Source: G963708325 sp963708325 (GTDB taxonomy: Bacteria; Actinomycetota; Thermoleophilia; Solirubrobacterales; 70-9). From it: 64,000 bases of DNA. Shown in pieces: positions 50,787 to 60,400 of the stretch. Under the pieces are notes generated by a model. It saw only the letters and a list, made by a program, of their open reading frames with translations. It had not been told where the DNA came from and made no database searches. A program made the position numbers and the translations under genes. The DNA is taken from the NCBI GenBank assembly GCA_963708325.1, contig OY970203.1, forward strand, positions 496,001 through 560,000, in the 5' to 3' direction. Numbering within the stretch: the first letter of the stretch is position 1; the number at the start of each line of letters is the position of its first letter.

Positions 50787-51095
50787 ATGCCCGAGGAACC
50801 GCAGGAGCGACACATCAACATCCACACCTCGCCGGAGGTGATGGCCGGCGTCTACGCGAACTTCGCCAACGTCAGCCACTCGGACTACGAGTTCACGATC
50901 ACCTTCGCCCGGGTCGACCACGAGGTCGAGGACGACGAGGTGCCGGGGATCGTCGTCTCGCGCGTCGCACTCTCGCCCCGCTTCATGCGCGAGCTGATCG
51001 ACGCGATGGAGGACAACTACTCGAAGTGGCAGACGCGGGAGGGGATCAAGAGCCTGCCGGAGTGGTCGGCCGAGGACGACGACGCGGAGGAGTGA
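50787..51095 (+). CDS. DUF3467 protein
   Basis: The 102-residue protein matches the DUF3467 family: INIHTSPEVMAGVYANFANV and SHSDYEFTITFARVD, with VVSRVALSPRFMRELIDAM and a helical IEDNY-like segment, and an acidic tail. Function is unknown; the fold suggests a small alpha/beta binding protein. AGGAGG lies 9 bp before the ATG, one of the best ribosome sites in the window, so it may be well expressed (inference). It is divergent from rlmH and converges with the M48 gene. Confidence 0.88.
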   Translation: MPEEPQERHINIHTSPEVMAGVYANFANVSHSDYEFTITFARVDHEVEDDEVPGIVVSRVALSPRFMRELIDAMEDNYSKWQTREGIKSLPEWSAEDDDAEE

Positions 51096-51108
51096 GCCGG
51101 CGGCTCAC
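51092..51108. terminator. Hairpin between convergent DUF3467 and M48 genes
   Basis: GTGAGCC-GGC-GGCTCAC is a perfect 7-bp stem with a 3-nt loop that overlaps the stop codons of both convergent genes. It may act as a bidirectional terminator. The T tract is missing, as is common in high-GC genomes. Confidence 0.45.
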
Positions 51109-52385
51109 GGCCGCGCCCCCCGCTCCCACGCCACGGCGGCGCCGATCCGCTCCATCGTCGTAGGGTGGGTGCCGAAGAGGAAGCTGAGCGCGGCCGGCGG
51201 GTCGGGCTCGGCGACGTTGGTGTCGGCGAGCCTGCGCTGGACCGCGATCAGCGCTTTGGGGTCGTCGGTCAGCTCCAGCGCGTAGGTGTCCGCGCGCGCC
51301 TCCACCCCCCGCGAGAGCTGGTTGGAGACGATCCCGAGTACCAGGCTGGCGAGGGCCAGCGACAGCGCCAGCGCCGGCAGCGATCCCGGCGTCCCCGTGC
51401 GGTCGCCGCTGCGGCGGGACAGGGCGTCGGTGGAGAGCGCGACGAACAGCGCCCCGAGCGGCGCCACGATCGCCACCCAGGCGATCCCGCGCGGCACGTC
51501 TCGCCCCTTCACGTGGCTGAGCTCGTGGGCGACGACCGAGCGGATCTGGGCGTGCGGCACCCCGTCGAGCAGGGTGTCGTAGAGGACGACCCGCTTGGTC
51601 GGCCCGATCCCGTCGACGTAGGCGTTGAGGCCCGTGCCGCGGCGGCTCGCGTCCACGCGGTAGACCTGGCCGATGTCGACGCCGGCGCGGTCCCCGAGCG
51701 CCAGCACGTCGGAGCGGACCTGGCCGGGCGGGAGCTTCTCGAAGCGGTTGAAGACGGGCGCCAGCAGCACCGGGGCGAGCCAGGTGAACAGCACGGCGAA
51801 GGCGACGATCAGCCCGGCGCCGCCGATCCACCAGCGCCGGCCGAGGCGCCGCATGATCGCGATCGCCAGCGCGCCACCGGCGGCGGCGAGCGCGGCGCCG
51901 ATCGCCGTGGACTTCGCAACGTCTCCTAGCCAGGCCCCGAAGCTCTGGGTGCTGAGGCCGACGTCCACCGCGCGCCGCTGGGCGATCGCCGACAGCGGCA
52001 GCGCCGTAACCGCCAGCGTCACCGAGATCGCGCCGGCGACGGCGGCGCCACCGAGCACCGGGCGCCGGCCGGCGCGGTCGAGCGCCCGCCGCAGCGGCGC
52101 CGGCCGCGCGAGCGCGAGCGCGACGAGCACACCGCCCTCGACGGCGAGGCCGCCGAAGAAGAGCAGCCGCTGGCCGTCGCGGAAGTCGGAGGCGCGCCTG
52201 ACCTCCGCCGCCGAGAAGTAGGAGCGCTCCGGCACGCTGACGGGGTCCACGCTCGGCTTCGGCCGCAGCAGCCAGACGGCCGCCTCGGCGACCACCACGG
52301 CCGCCACGGCGACCGCCCCGACGCGCCAGGCTCCCGGCTCGCGCAGGCGACGCATCGCATTGGAGGCTCGGCTGTTTCGATTCAT
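51105..52385 (-). CDS. M48-family membrane metalloprotease (Ste24-like)
   Basis: The 426-residue integral membrane protein has about six or seven helices and a zinc protease site: VAHELSHVKGRDVPRG (HExxH, about residues 288-292), with the third zinc ligand Glu in GVEARADTYALEL. NAYVDGIGPTKRVVLYDTLL precedes it, as in CAAX prenyl protease 1. Family members degrade or process membrane proteins; bacterial roles vary (HtpX-like quality control). ATG is used; a GTG two codons upstream is an alternative. It is divergent from the phosphoesterase gene, 53 bp apart. Confidence 0.92.
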   Translation of the reverse strand: MNRNSRASNAMRRLREPGAWRVGAVAVAAVVVAEAAVWLLRPKPSVDPVSVPERSYFSAAEVRRASDFRDGQRLLFFGGLAVEGGVLVALALARPAPLRRALDRAGRRPVLGGAAVAGAISVTLAVTALPLSAIAQRRAVDVGLSTQSFGAWLGDVAKSTAIGAALAAAGGALAIAIMRRLGRRWWIGGAGLIVAFAVLFTWLAPVLLAPVFNRFEKLPPGQVRSDVLALGDRAGVDIGQVYRVDASRRGTGLNAYVDGIGPTKRVVLYDTLLDGVPHAQIRSVVAHELSHVKGRDVPRGIAWVAIVAPLGALFVALSTDALSRRSGDRTGTPGSLPALALSLALASLVLGIVSNQLSRGVEARADTYALELTDDPKALIAVQRRLADTNVAEPDPPAALSFLFGTHPTTMERIGAAVAWERGARP

Positions 52386-52438
52386 CGACACCCACGCGCC
52401 GGGCGGCCTCGGCGCCCATCTACGATAGTCCGCCGCAC

Positions 52439-53191
52439 GTGCGCCTCGCGATCATCAGCGACATCCACAGCAACCTGCCCGGACTGGAGGCGGTCCTCGC
52501 GGCGATCGACGAGATCGGCGTCGACGAGCGCTGGTGCCTCGGCGACGTGGTCGGCTACGGCGCTCAGCCCGACGAGTGCACGGCGCTCGTCGCCGAGCGC
52601 TGCGACCTCTGCATCGTCGGCAACCACGACCTCGCCGTGCTCGGCGAGCTGGACACCGAGGTCTTCTCGCCGGCGGCAGCCGCCGCCGCCGAGTGGACGC
52701 GCGAGACCTGCAAGGCGGCGACGCTGGACTTCCTGCGCGGCCGCAGCGCATCCGATGCCGAGCGCGACCCGGCCCTCTATCACGCCTCCCCCCGCGACCC
52801 GATCTGGGAGTACGTGCTCTCCACCGACCAGGCGGCCGACTGCATGGGCGTGCAGTCCCGCCGCGTGGCGCTGATCGGCCACTCCCACGTCGCCCTCTGG
52901 TTCCGCGGCCCCGAGCCCTACGCCGGGCCGGGCTCGACCGACGAGGTAACCGGCGAGCTGGCGCCGGGGGGCAGGCAGCTCGACCTCAGCGAGGACCGCT
53001 GGCTGGTCAACCCCGGCAGCGCCGGCCAGCCGCGCGACGGCGATCCGCGGGCCGCCTGGCTCGAGCTGGACACCGAGGACTGGTCGGCCACCTACCACCG
53101 GGTCGAGTACGACATCGACGCCGCCGCGGCGCCGATTCGCGCCGCGGGGCTGCCGGAGCACCTCGCCGAGCGGCTCTATATCGGTCAGTAG
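52439..53191 (+). CDS. Metallophosphoesterase (YfcE/MJ0936-like)
   Basis: The 250-residue calcineurin-like phosphoesterase has every core motif: ISDIHSNLPGLEAVLAAI (DxH), WCLGDVVGYGAQPDE (GD-GYG), CIVGNHDLAVLG (GNHD) and LIGHSHVALWF (GHSH). It binds two metals and hydrolyses phosphoester bonds; the substrate is unknown. NPGSAGQPRDGDPRAAWLEL is the typical C-terminal block. The start is GTG. The lipoprotein gene follows 12 bp on, so it may be in one transcript with the Ser/Thr kinase. Confidence 0.92.
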   Translation: MRLAIISDIHSNLPGLEAVLAAIDEIGVDERWCLGDVVGYGAQPDECTALVAERCDLCIVGNHDLAVLGELDTEVFSPAAAAAAEWTRETCKAATLDFLRGRSASDAERDPALYHASPRDPIWEYVLSTDQAADCMGVQSRRVALIGHSHVALWFRGPEPYAGPGSTDEVTGELAPGGRQLDLSEDRWLVNPGSAGQPRDGDPRAAWLELDTEDWSATYHRVEYDIDAAAAPIRAAGLPEHLAERLYIGQ

Positions 53192-53203
53192 ACTCGCGCC
53201 GCG

Positions 53204-53725
53204 ATGCCGAGAATCCCCGTACTTGTGCTCTCCCTCATGCTCGGCGCCGCCTGCGCCTGGCTGGTCTCGTGCGGAGGGGGATCGCGCGACACCACGCACC
53301 TTCTGCCCGGGGCCAGCGCCAACCAGCTCGCCGCCAACCTCGACACCGTGCAGCAGTACGCCAGCCAGGGCGACTGCGCCTCGGCGGCACAGGCGGCGGC
53401 CGAGGGGCTGGCGGCGGTGCAGGCGCTTCCGGCCAAGGTCGATCCCGACCTCAAGCAGGCGCTGGAACAGGGCTTCGACCGGCTCCAGGTGCTCGCCGAG
53501 AACCCGCACAAGTGCTCGCCCACCCAGACGACCACCGCCACCACCACCGAGACGACCACCGCGACCACCGCCACGACGCAGACGACGACGCCGACGACCA
53601 CCACGCATGCACCGCCACCGCCACCACCGACGCACACGACGACGACTCCGCCGCCGACCACCCCGAGCGGTGGCGGCGGGGGCGGCACCGGGGGCGGCGG
53701 GACCGGCGGGGGCACGACGCCGTGA
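53204..53725 (+). CDS. Thr/Pro-rich lipoprotein coupled to a Ser/Thr kinase
   Basis: The 173-residue protein has a signal peptide with lipobox LVSC (residues 20-23) and a helical domain of about 80 residues (LAANLDTVQQYASQGDCASA, DLKQALEQGFDRLQVLAENP, two Cys). The last 70 residues are almost all Thr, Pro and Gly, a likely extended and possibly glycosylated wall-spanning stretch. No enzyme motif is visible. Its TGA overlaps the GTG of the kinase gene (GTGA). A role as extracellular partner of that kinase is possible (inference). Confidence 0.8.
   Translation: MPRIPVLVLSLMLGAACAWLVSCGGGSRDTTHLLPGASANQLAANLDTVQQYASQGDCASAAQAAAEGLAAVQALPAKVDPDLKQALEQGFDRLQVLAENPHKCSPTQTTTATTTETTTATTATTQTTTPTTTTHAPPPPPPTHTTTTPPPTTPSGGGGGGTGGGGTGGGTTP
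53521..53720 (+). repeat. ACC/ACG/GGC low-complexity triplet tract
   Basis: About 200 bp of irregular ACC, ACG, CCG and GGC triplets encode the Thr/Pro/Gly tail of the lipoprotein. There is no fixed unit. Such tracts are prone to length change by slippage, in multiples of three. Confidence 0.7.
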
Positions 53726-54939
53726 GCACCGACGGGATCATCTCGGACCGCTACGAGCTCGAGGGCCGTCTCGGGTCGGGCGGGATGTCGACGGTCTATC
53801 GCGCCACCGACACGATCCTCGAGCGCACGGTGGCGGTGAAGATCCTCGCCGAGCACCTGTCCGACGACGATCGCTTCGTCGCCCGCTTCCGCCGCGAGGC
53901 GCTGGCCGTCGCCAAGCTGATCCATCCGAACATCGTCCAGGTCTACGACACGGGGATCGACGACAGCCGCCACTACATCGTGATGGAGTACGTCGAGGGC
54001 CGCTCGGGGGCGCAGCTGCTGCAGGCGCTGGGGACGCTCGACCCGCGCAGCACCGTCGCGATCGCCAGCCAGGCGTGCGCCGGGCTCGAGTACGCGCACC
54101 GCAACGGGATCGTCCACCGCGACGTCAAGCCGGGGAACCTGCTGATCATGGGCGAGCCGGGGACGGACTCCGAGATGACCGTGAAGCTGGCCGACTTCGG
54201 GATCGCCCGGGCCGCCGAGCAGACGCGGATCACGCAGGTGGGCTCGGTGGTGGGCACCGCCGCCTACCTGGCCCCCGAGCAGGCCCGCGGCGAGGAGGCG
54301 ACGCCGGCGTCCGACGTCTACGCGCTCGGCGTCGTCCTCTACCAATTCCTCTGCGGGCGGCTTCCCTACGAGGGCTCCTCGCTGGCCGAGCTGGCGGTGC
54401 GCCAGCAGAGCGAGCGGCCCCTTTCGCCCAGCGCCTACAACGACGACGTCCCGCCGGCGCTGGGCGAGGCCGTCCTGCGCTCGCTGGAGAGCGACCCGGC
54501 GCGGCGCTACTCGAGCGCGCGGTCCCTGTCGGGGGCGCTGCGGATGGGGCTTTCCGGCCAGGAGCCGACCGTCGCCGAGGTCGGCCCCGAGACCGCGCAG
54601 ACGCGCGTGCTGGCGGGCACCCAGACCGAGGCCACCCGGCGGCTGCCGGCCGAGGAGGCGGCGCCGTCCCGCCCGGCCCCGCCGCCCCGTCCCGCGCCGC
54701 GCCGCCGCGAGCCCGCGCCGCCTCCGTCGCGCCGGCCCCGCAGGCGCTCCGCGGCCGGTCGCATCTTCCGCATGCTGGCGGCCCTGATCGTCCTGCTGGC
54801 GCTCGCCGCCGCGGTCGCCGGGATCGTGATCGTGACCACCGACAAGGCCAGCGGCCCGAAGATCGAGCAGGTCGTCAAGAAGACGGTCAACGACCAGGTC
54901 GACGGGCTGAAGAAGCTGATCCAGGACAACACGCAGTAG
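53722..54939 (+). CDS. Membrane Ser/Thr protein kinase without PASTA repeats
   Basis: The 405-residue PknB-type kinase has a full catalytic domain: LGSGGMSTVYRATD (P-loop), Lys40 in VAVKIL, Glu in RFRREALAVAKL, HRDVKPGN (Asp134), DFGIA (Asp158) and APEQARGEEATPASDVYALG (activation and APE regions). A Pro/Arg-rich juxtamembrane segment leads to one membrane helix (about residues 350-372). Only some 33 residues lie outside, with no PASTA or other sensor domain. Its GTG overlaps the lipoprotein stop. The sequence predicts a membrane kinase; substrates are unknown. Start chosen by overlap and homology; upstream sequence is the lipoprotein. Confidence 0.93.
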   Translation: MSTDGIISDRYELEGRLGSGGMSTVYRATDTILERTVAVKILAEHLSDDDRFVARFRREALAVAKLIHPNIVQVYDTGIDDSRHYIVMEYVEGRSGAQLLQALGTLDPRSTVAIASQACAGLEYAHRNGIVHRDVKPGNLLIMGEPGTDSEMTVKLADFGIARAAEQTRITQVGSVVGTAAYLAPEQARGEEATPASDVYALGVVLYQFLCGRLPYEGSSLAELAVRQQSERPLSPSAYNDDVPPALGEAVLRSLESDPARRYSSARSLSGALRMGLSGQEPTVAEVGPETAQTRVLAGTQTEATRRLPAEEAAPSRPAPPPRPAPRRREPAPPPSRRPRRRSAAGRIFRMLAALIVLLALAAAVAGIVIVTTDKASGPKIEQVVKKTVNDQVDGLKKLIQDNTQ

Positions 54940-54946
54940 CGCCGAT

Positions 54947-55012
54947 CTAACGAGGGCCTCTAGGACCGGGAATCCCGAGCTGGTGGTGCCGCTCGAGATC
55001 GCGTCGCTTCAA
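54947..55012 (-). pseudogene. hicA: Truncated hicA toxin remnant
   Basis: Directly after hicB on the minus strand a TTG overlaps its TGA (TTGA) and starts LKRRDLERHHQLGIPGPRGPR before a TAG. The first nine residues match the N-terminus of HicA toxins (MKRRDLERHL type). The following dsRBD-like core, including the catalytic His, is absent, because the kinase gene ends 7 bp away. Order hicB-hicA and overlap suggest a former type II toxin-antitoxin operon cut short. With only nine informative residues the call is tentative. Confidence 0.5.
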
Positions 55013-55224
55013 GCGACGATGGCCAGCTCGAGCGACTCGGCGTCGGCATCGGCATCGCCGGGCTCGGGACTCAACATCAGGCGAAGCGCGTCGATGACGT
55101 TCTCGCGCGCCTCCTCCCGCGTGCGGCCCTGGCTCAGCGCGCCGGGGACCTCCTTGATGCGGGCGAGTATCCAGCCTTCCTCGCCCTGCTCGAAGAGGAT
55201 CGTGAAGCGCAGCGAATCGCTCAT
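55009..55224 (-). CDS. hicB: HicB-family antitoxin (UPF0150), apparently orphan
   Basis: HicB proteins neutralise the HicA mRNA interferase and often repress their operon. The 71-residue protein has the UPF0150 core, RFTILFEQGEEGWILARIKE, PGALSQGRTREEARENVIDA and LRLML. It lacks the C-terminal DNA-binding (HTH/RHH) domain that many HicB have; its tail is acidic. ATG at MSDSLRF is preferred; in-frame ATGs at 55233 and farther upstream exist. The toxin gene after it is reduced to a stub, so the antitoxin may be a relic or may act against a HicA elsewhere. Confidence 0.85.
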   Translation of the reverse strand: MSDSLRFTILFEQGEEGWILARIKEVPGALSQGRTREEARENVIDALRLMLSPEPGDADADAESLELAIVA

Positions 55225-55313
55225 CGTTCGCATGGTACTCCGGCGAGTTTGGGCCCCCGCCCGAGGACGATGGCGCACCAAACGCAACATTCAGGCAACG
55301 AGAGCGCGTTTAT

Positions 55314-56516
55314 TCAAGCGGACCAGGGGGCGTCGCCGGCGCGGATCGCGGCGGCGTAGGCGTCGAAGCGCTGCGCCTCGATCGCGGCGCGGATGCCGCG
55401 CATCAGCTCCGCCGTGTAGGTGAGGTTGTGCAGGGTGAGCAGGCGGACGCCGGTGAGCTCCTCGGCCCGGGACAGGTAGTGGACGTAGGCGCGGCTGTGG
55501 CGGTCGCAGGCCTCGCACGGGCAGCCCTCGACGAGCGGCCCCTCGCGGTCGGCGCTCGCCGAGCGCCGCACGTCGAAGCGGAAGCGCTCGCCCGGCAGCG
55601 GCGCCAGCGCCATCCCGTGGCGGGCCAGGCGGGTGGGGACGGCGCAGTCGAACATGTCGATCCCGCGCGCCACGCCCGCGATCAGGTCGTCGGGCTCGCC
55701 GATGCCGAGCAGGTGGCGGGGGGCGCCGGCGGGCAGGTGGGGCACGGTCTCGTCGAGGACGGCGTACATCTCCCCCTTGTCGCGTCCGAGGGTGCCGCCG
55801 ATCGCCACCCCGTCGATGGCGGCGGCGGCGACGCGCTCGGCGGAGGCGCGGCGCAGGTCCGGGTGCACGCCGCCCTGGACGATCCCGAAGACCGCCTGGC
55901 CGGCGGGCCCCTCGGCGGCGTGCCAGGCGAGGCAGCGGTCCAGCCAGCGGTGGGTGCGCTCGGTGGAGCGGGCCGTGTAGTCGCGGTCGGCGTGGTAGGG
56001 AGTGCACTCGTCGAAGGCGAGCGCGATGTCGCTGCCGAGCGCCGCCTGGATCCGCATCGACTCCTCCGGGCCGAGGAAGCGCTCGGCCCCGTCCACGTAG
56101 GAGCGAAAGCGCACCCCCTCCTCGGCGATCTCGAGCACGGCGCCCTGCCCGGACGGGCGGCGGCGGCGCCCCTTGATCTCGTCCGCGACGGTGCCGTGGG
56201 CGAGCGAGAACACCTGGAAGCCGCCGGAGTCGGTGATCACGGCGCCGTCCCAGCCCATGAAGCGGTGCAGGCCGCCCCGCGCCGCGATCGCCTCGGCCCC
56301 CGGCGACAGCATCAGGTGGAAGGTGTTGCCGAGAACCATCTCGTAGCCCAGCTCGCCCACCTCCCGCGCCGTCAGCGAGCGCACCGTCGCCTTGGTCGCC
56401 AGGGGGACGAAGGCCGGCGTGCGAACGGCCCCGTGCGCGGTGTGCACGGTGCCCGCGCGGGCGCTGCCGTCGCGGGCACCGATCTCGAAACTCAGCCGTG
56501 CGGGGTCAACGCGCAC
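55314..56516 (-). CDS. tgt: tRNA-guanine transglycosylase
   Basis: Tgt exchanges guanine-34 in GUN-anticodon tRNAs for a queuine precursor (preQ1) or queuine. The 400-residue protein has ARAGTVHTAHGAVRTPAFVP, MVLGNTFHLMLSPGAEAIAA, GWDGAVITDSGGFQVFSLAH (nucleophile/acid Asp), FGIVQGGVHPDLR, VAIGGTLGRDKGEMYAVLDE and FDCAVPTRLARHGMA (second catalytic Asp). The zinc site is CPCEAC with a downstream His. The GTG start fits the homology; longer frames upstream read through the divergent sulfatase. Queuosine synthesis genes are not in the window. Confidence 0.95.
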   Translation of the reverse strand: MRVDPARLSFEIGARDGSARAGTVHTAHGAVRTPAFVPLATKATVRSLTAREVGELGYEMVLGNTFHLMLSPGAEAIAARGGLHRFMGWDGAVITDSGGFQVFSLAHGTVADEIKGRRRRPSGQGAVLEIAEEGVRFRSYVDGAERFLGPEESMRIQAALGSDIALAFDECTPYHADRDYTARSTERTHRWLDRCLAWHAAEGPAGQAVFGIVQGGVHPDLRRASAERVAAAAIDGVAIGGTLGRDKGEMYAVLDETVPHLPAGAPRHLLGIGEPDDLIAGVARGIDMFDCAVPTRLARHGMALAPLPGERFRFDVRRSASADREGPLVEGCPCEACDRHSRAYVHYLSRAEELTGVRLLTLHNLTYTAELMRGIRAAIEAQRFDAYAAAIRAGDAPWSA

Positions 56517-56624
56517 GGCGCAAGGGTATGGCCACTGCCCGGGTACGCCGCCCTCGACGCCGCCCCTGCCGCCGGCGGGCGGCGATTGCCGGATGCGGGA
56601 GCGAGCTGAGATAGTCTCGCGACG

Positions 56625-58097
56625 ATGCGGAGCAGGGGAATCGTCTGTGCGGCGCTCGGGCTGATCGCTCTCGTCGCGATCGCCCACCGGTCGGAGCCGG
56701 CGTCCTCGGCGCCGCGGCCGCCGAACGTGGTGATGATCATGACCGACGACCAGAACGCGTCGGACATGCACGTGATGCCGCAGACCCGGCGGCTGATCGG
56801 CGGGTCCGGCGTCACCTTCGCCAACTCGTTCGTCTCCTACCCGCTCTGCTGCCCGTCGCGGGCGACGTTCCTGACGGGGCGCTACGCCCACAACCACAAC
56901 GTGCTCTCGCAGAACCCGCCGAGGGGCGGCTACGGCCGCCTGAACGGCAGGCACACGCTGGCGGTCTGGCTGAAGGCGGCCGGCTACCGCACGATCCACA
57001 TCGGCAAGTACCTGAACGGCTACGGCGTCAAGCGCAGCCGCGCCGTGCCGCCCGGGTGGACCGAGTGGCGCGGCTCGGTGGACCCGACGACCTACCGCTA
57101 CTGGGGCTACACGCTCAACGAGGACGGCCACCTGGTCACCTACGGGCGCCCCAGGGTCGAGAACCCGCGCACCTACCAGACCGACGTCTACACCAGGATT
57201 GCCGAGCGGGCGATCCGCCGCGACGCCGACAGGGGGCCGTTCTTCCTCAACGTCGCCTTCCTCGCCCCCCACACCGAGGCGGGCGGATACGGCTCGCCGG
57301 GCCCGCGGCCGGCCCCTCGCGACGTCGGCCGCTTCTCCAACGCGCGGCTTCCCCATCCGCCCTCGTTCAACGAGGCCGACGTGTCCGACAAGCCGCCGTT
57401 CCTGCGGCGGCAGAAGATCGGGCCCCACCAGCAGAACGCGATCGTGCGCCGCTACCGCGACCGTCTGGAGACGCTGCTCGACGTGGACCGCTCCGTCGCC
57501 GCGATCATCGACACCCTGCGGCGCACGGGCCAGCTCTCCCACACCTACGTCTTCTTCACCTCGGACAACGGCCTCTTCCATGGCGAGCACCGGATCAAGG
57601 CGAACAAGTTCTTCGCCTACGACCCCGCCACGCGGGTGCCGCTGCTGCTGCGCGGGCCCGGCATCCCCCACGGGGTGGTCTCGCGCGAGCTGGTCGCCAA
57701 CGTGGACCTGGCGCCGACGATCGTCGCCGCCTCCGGGGCGACGCCGAGCAGGCGGATGGACGGGCGCTCGCTGCTGCGCTTCGCCGAGCACCCCGGCGTG
57801 GTCACCCGGCGGCCGCTGCTGCACGAGGCTCCGGTGCCGCTGCGCGACAGCACCTCGACGCCCGTCAAGGCGCCCAGCTACAGCGCGATTCGCAGGGACC
57901 GCTGGCTCTACGTGGAGTGGTCGAACGGCTCCCGCGAGCTCTACGACCTCAAGCGGGACCCCGGCGAGCTGCGCTCGCTCGCCGGCGACCGCCGCTACGG
58001 TCGCGTCCGGCGAATGCTCGGCGGGCAGCTGCACAGGCTGAGGCATTGCGCGGGCGGCTCCTGCCGGATGGGCCGGCCCACCGTGCCCGCGCCCTGA
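56625..58097 (+). CDS. Secreted sulfatase (formylglycine type I)
   Basis: The 490-residue protein has a signal/anchor (GIVCAALGLIALVAIAHR), then NVVMIMTDDQNASDMHVMPQ (metal-binding Asp pair) and SYPLCCPSRATFLTGRYAHN. There Cys75 in CxPSR is converted to formylglycine by a separate enzyme, not in the window. HIGKYLNGYG, PHTEAGG, FTSDNGLFHGEH and SYSAIRRDRWLYVEWSNGSR follow. It should cleave sulfate esters outside the membrane; the substrate is unknown. Divergent from tgt. It may act on sulfated glycans such as those predicted from the sulfotransferase (inference). Confidence 0.92.
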   Translation: MRSRGIVCAALGLIALVAIAHRSEPASSAPRPPNVVMIMTDDQNASDMHVMPQTRRLIGGSGVTFANSFVSYPLCCPSRATFLTGRYAHNHNVLSQNPPRGGYGRLNGRHTLAVWLKAAGYRTIHIGKYLNGYGVKRSRAVPPGWTEWRGSVDPTTYRYWGYTLNEDGHLVTYGRPRVENPRTYQTDVYTRIAERAIRRDADRGPFFLNVAFLAPHTEAGGYGSPGPRPAPRDVGRFSNARLPHPPSFNEADVSDKPPFLRRQKIGPHQQNAIVRRYRDRLETLLDVDRSVAAIIDTLRRTGQLSHTYVFFTSDNGLFHGEHRIKANKFFAYDPATRVPLLLRGPGIPHGVVSRELVANVDLAPTIVAASGATPSRRMDGRSLLRFAEHPGVVTRRPLLHEAPVPLRDSTSTPVKAPSYSAIRRDRWLYVEWSNGSRELYDLKRDPGELRSLAGDRRYGRVRRMLGGQLHRLRHCAGGSCRMGRPTVPAP

Positions 58098-58106
58098 CCG
58101 CCCCCC

Positions 58107-59647
<1,541 letters not shown>

Positions 59648-59651
<4 letters not shown>

Positions 59652-60400
59652 GCCGCCCCGACTATCCACGCGAACGCCTTCGGGTCGAGGCTCGCCCCGC
59701 CGACGAGCGCCCCGTCGACGTCGGCCTGGATCATCAGCTCCGCGGCGTTGTCCGCGTTGACCGAGCCGCCGTAGAGGATCCGCATCCGGTCCGCCGCCTC
59801 GCGGTCGCGCGCCGCCAGCACCGAGCGTACGAAGGCGACCGCCTCCTCCGCCTGTTGGGGGGTCGCGGTGCGGCCGGTTCCGATCGCCCAGACCGGCTCG
59901 TAGGCGATCACGACGTCGGCCAGGCGGGCGTCGTCCACGGTCGCCAGGTCCGCCATCAGCTGGCGCATCACCACCCTCTCGGTCTCGCCGAGATCGCGCT
60001 GCTCCTCGGTCTCGCCCACGCAGAGGATCGGCACTAGGCCCGCGTCCAGCGCGGCCGGGAGCTTGCGCGCAAGCGCCTCGTCGGTTTCGCCGAACAGGGC
60101 GCGGCGCTCCGAATGGCCCAGTATCACCCCGTCGACGCCGAGGTCGACGAGCATCGCCGCCGAGACCTCGCCGGTGAAGGCGCCCGACTCGGCCTCGTGC
60201 ATGTTCTGCGCCGCCACCCGGACCGGGCTCTGCCCGCAGCGCTCGACCACGGCCGCCAGGGCGGGATACGGCGGGCAGAGGTAGACCTCGGTCACGCGGG
60301 CGGGCAGGGCGGGAAGCAGCGCGTCCACGAACGCCTCCGCCTCCGCCACGGTCTTGTTCATCTTCCAGTTGGCCGCCACCAGCGGCGTGCGATCAGGCAT
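59648..60400 (-). CDS. tpiA: Triosephosphate isomerase
   Basis: TpiA interconverts dihydroxyacetone phosphate and glyceraldehyde 3-phosphate. The 250-residue TIM barrel has PLVAANWKMNKTVAEAEAFV (catalytic Lys), VILGHSERRALFGETDEAL (catalytic His), VIAYEPVWAIGTGRTATPQQ (catalytic Glu and loop 6) and ILYGGSVNADNAAELM. Its ATG overlaps the pgk end by 8 bp and its TGA overlaps the gpmI GTG, so expression is coupled within the operon. Confidence 0.96.

Noticed and set aside
53521..53720. Possible CRISPR or tandem repeat
   Set aside because: The tract has no constant repeat or spacers and is in frame with the lipoprotein; it is coding low complexity.
52534..54939. An 801-residue plus-strand open frame containing the kinase
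   Set aside because: The first 396 residues are the other frame of the phosphoesterase and lipoprotein genes. Only the part after GTG 53722 is a kinase.
55314..58046. A 910-residue minus-strand open frame containing Tgt at its end
   Set aside because: Only the last 400 residues match Tgt. The first 510 are Arg/Val/Gly-rich without homology and are antisense to the clear sulfatase gene. The Tgt start is placed at GTG 56516.
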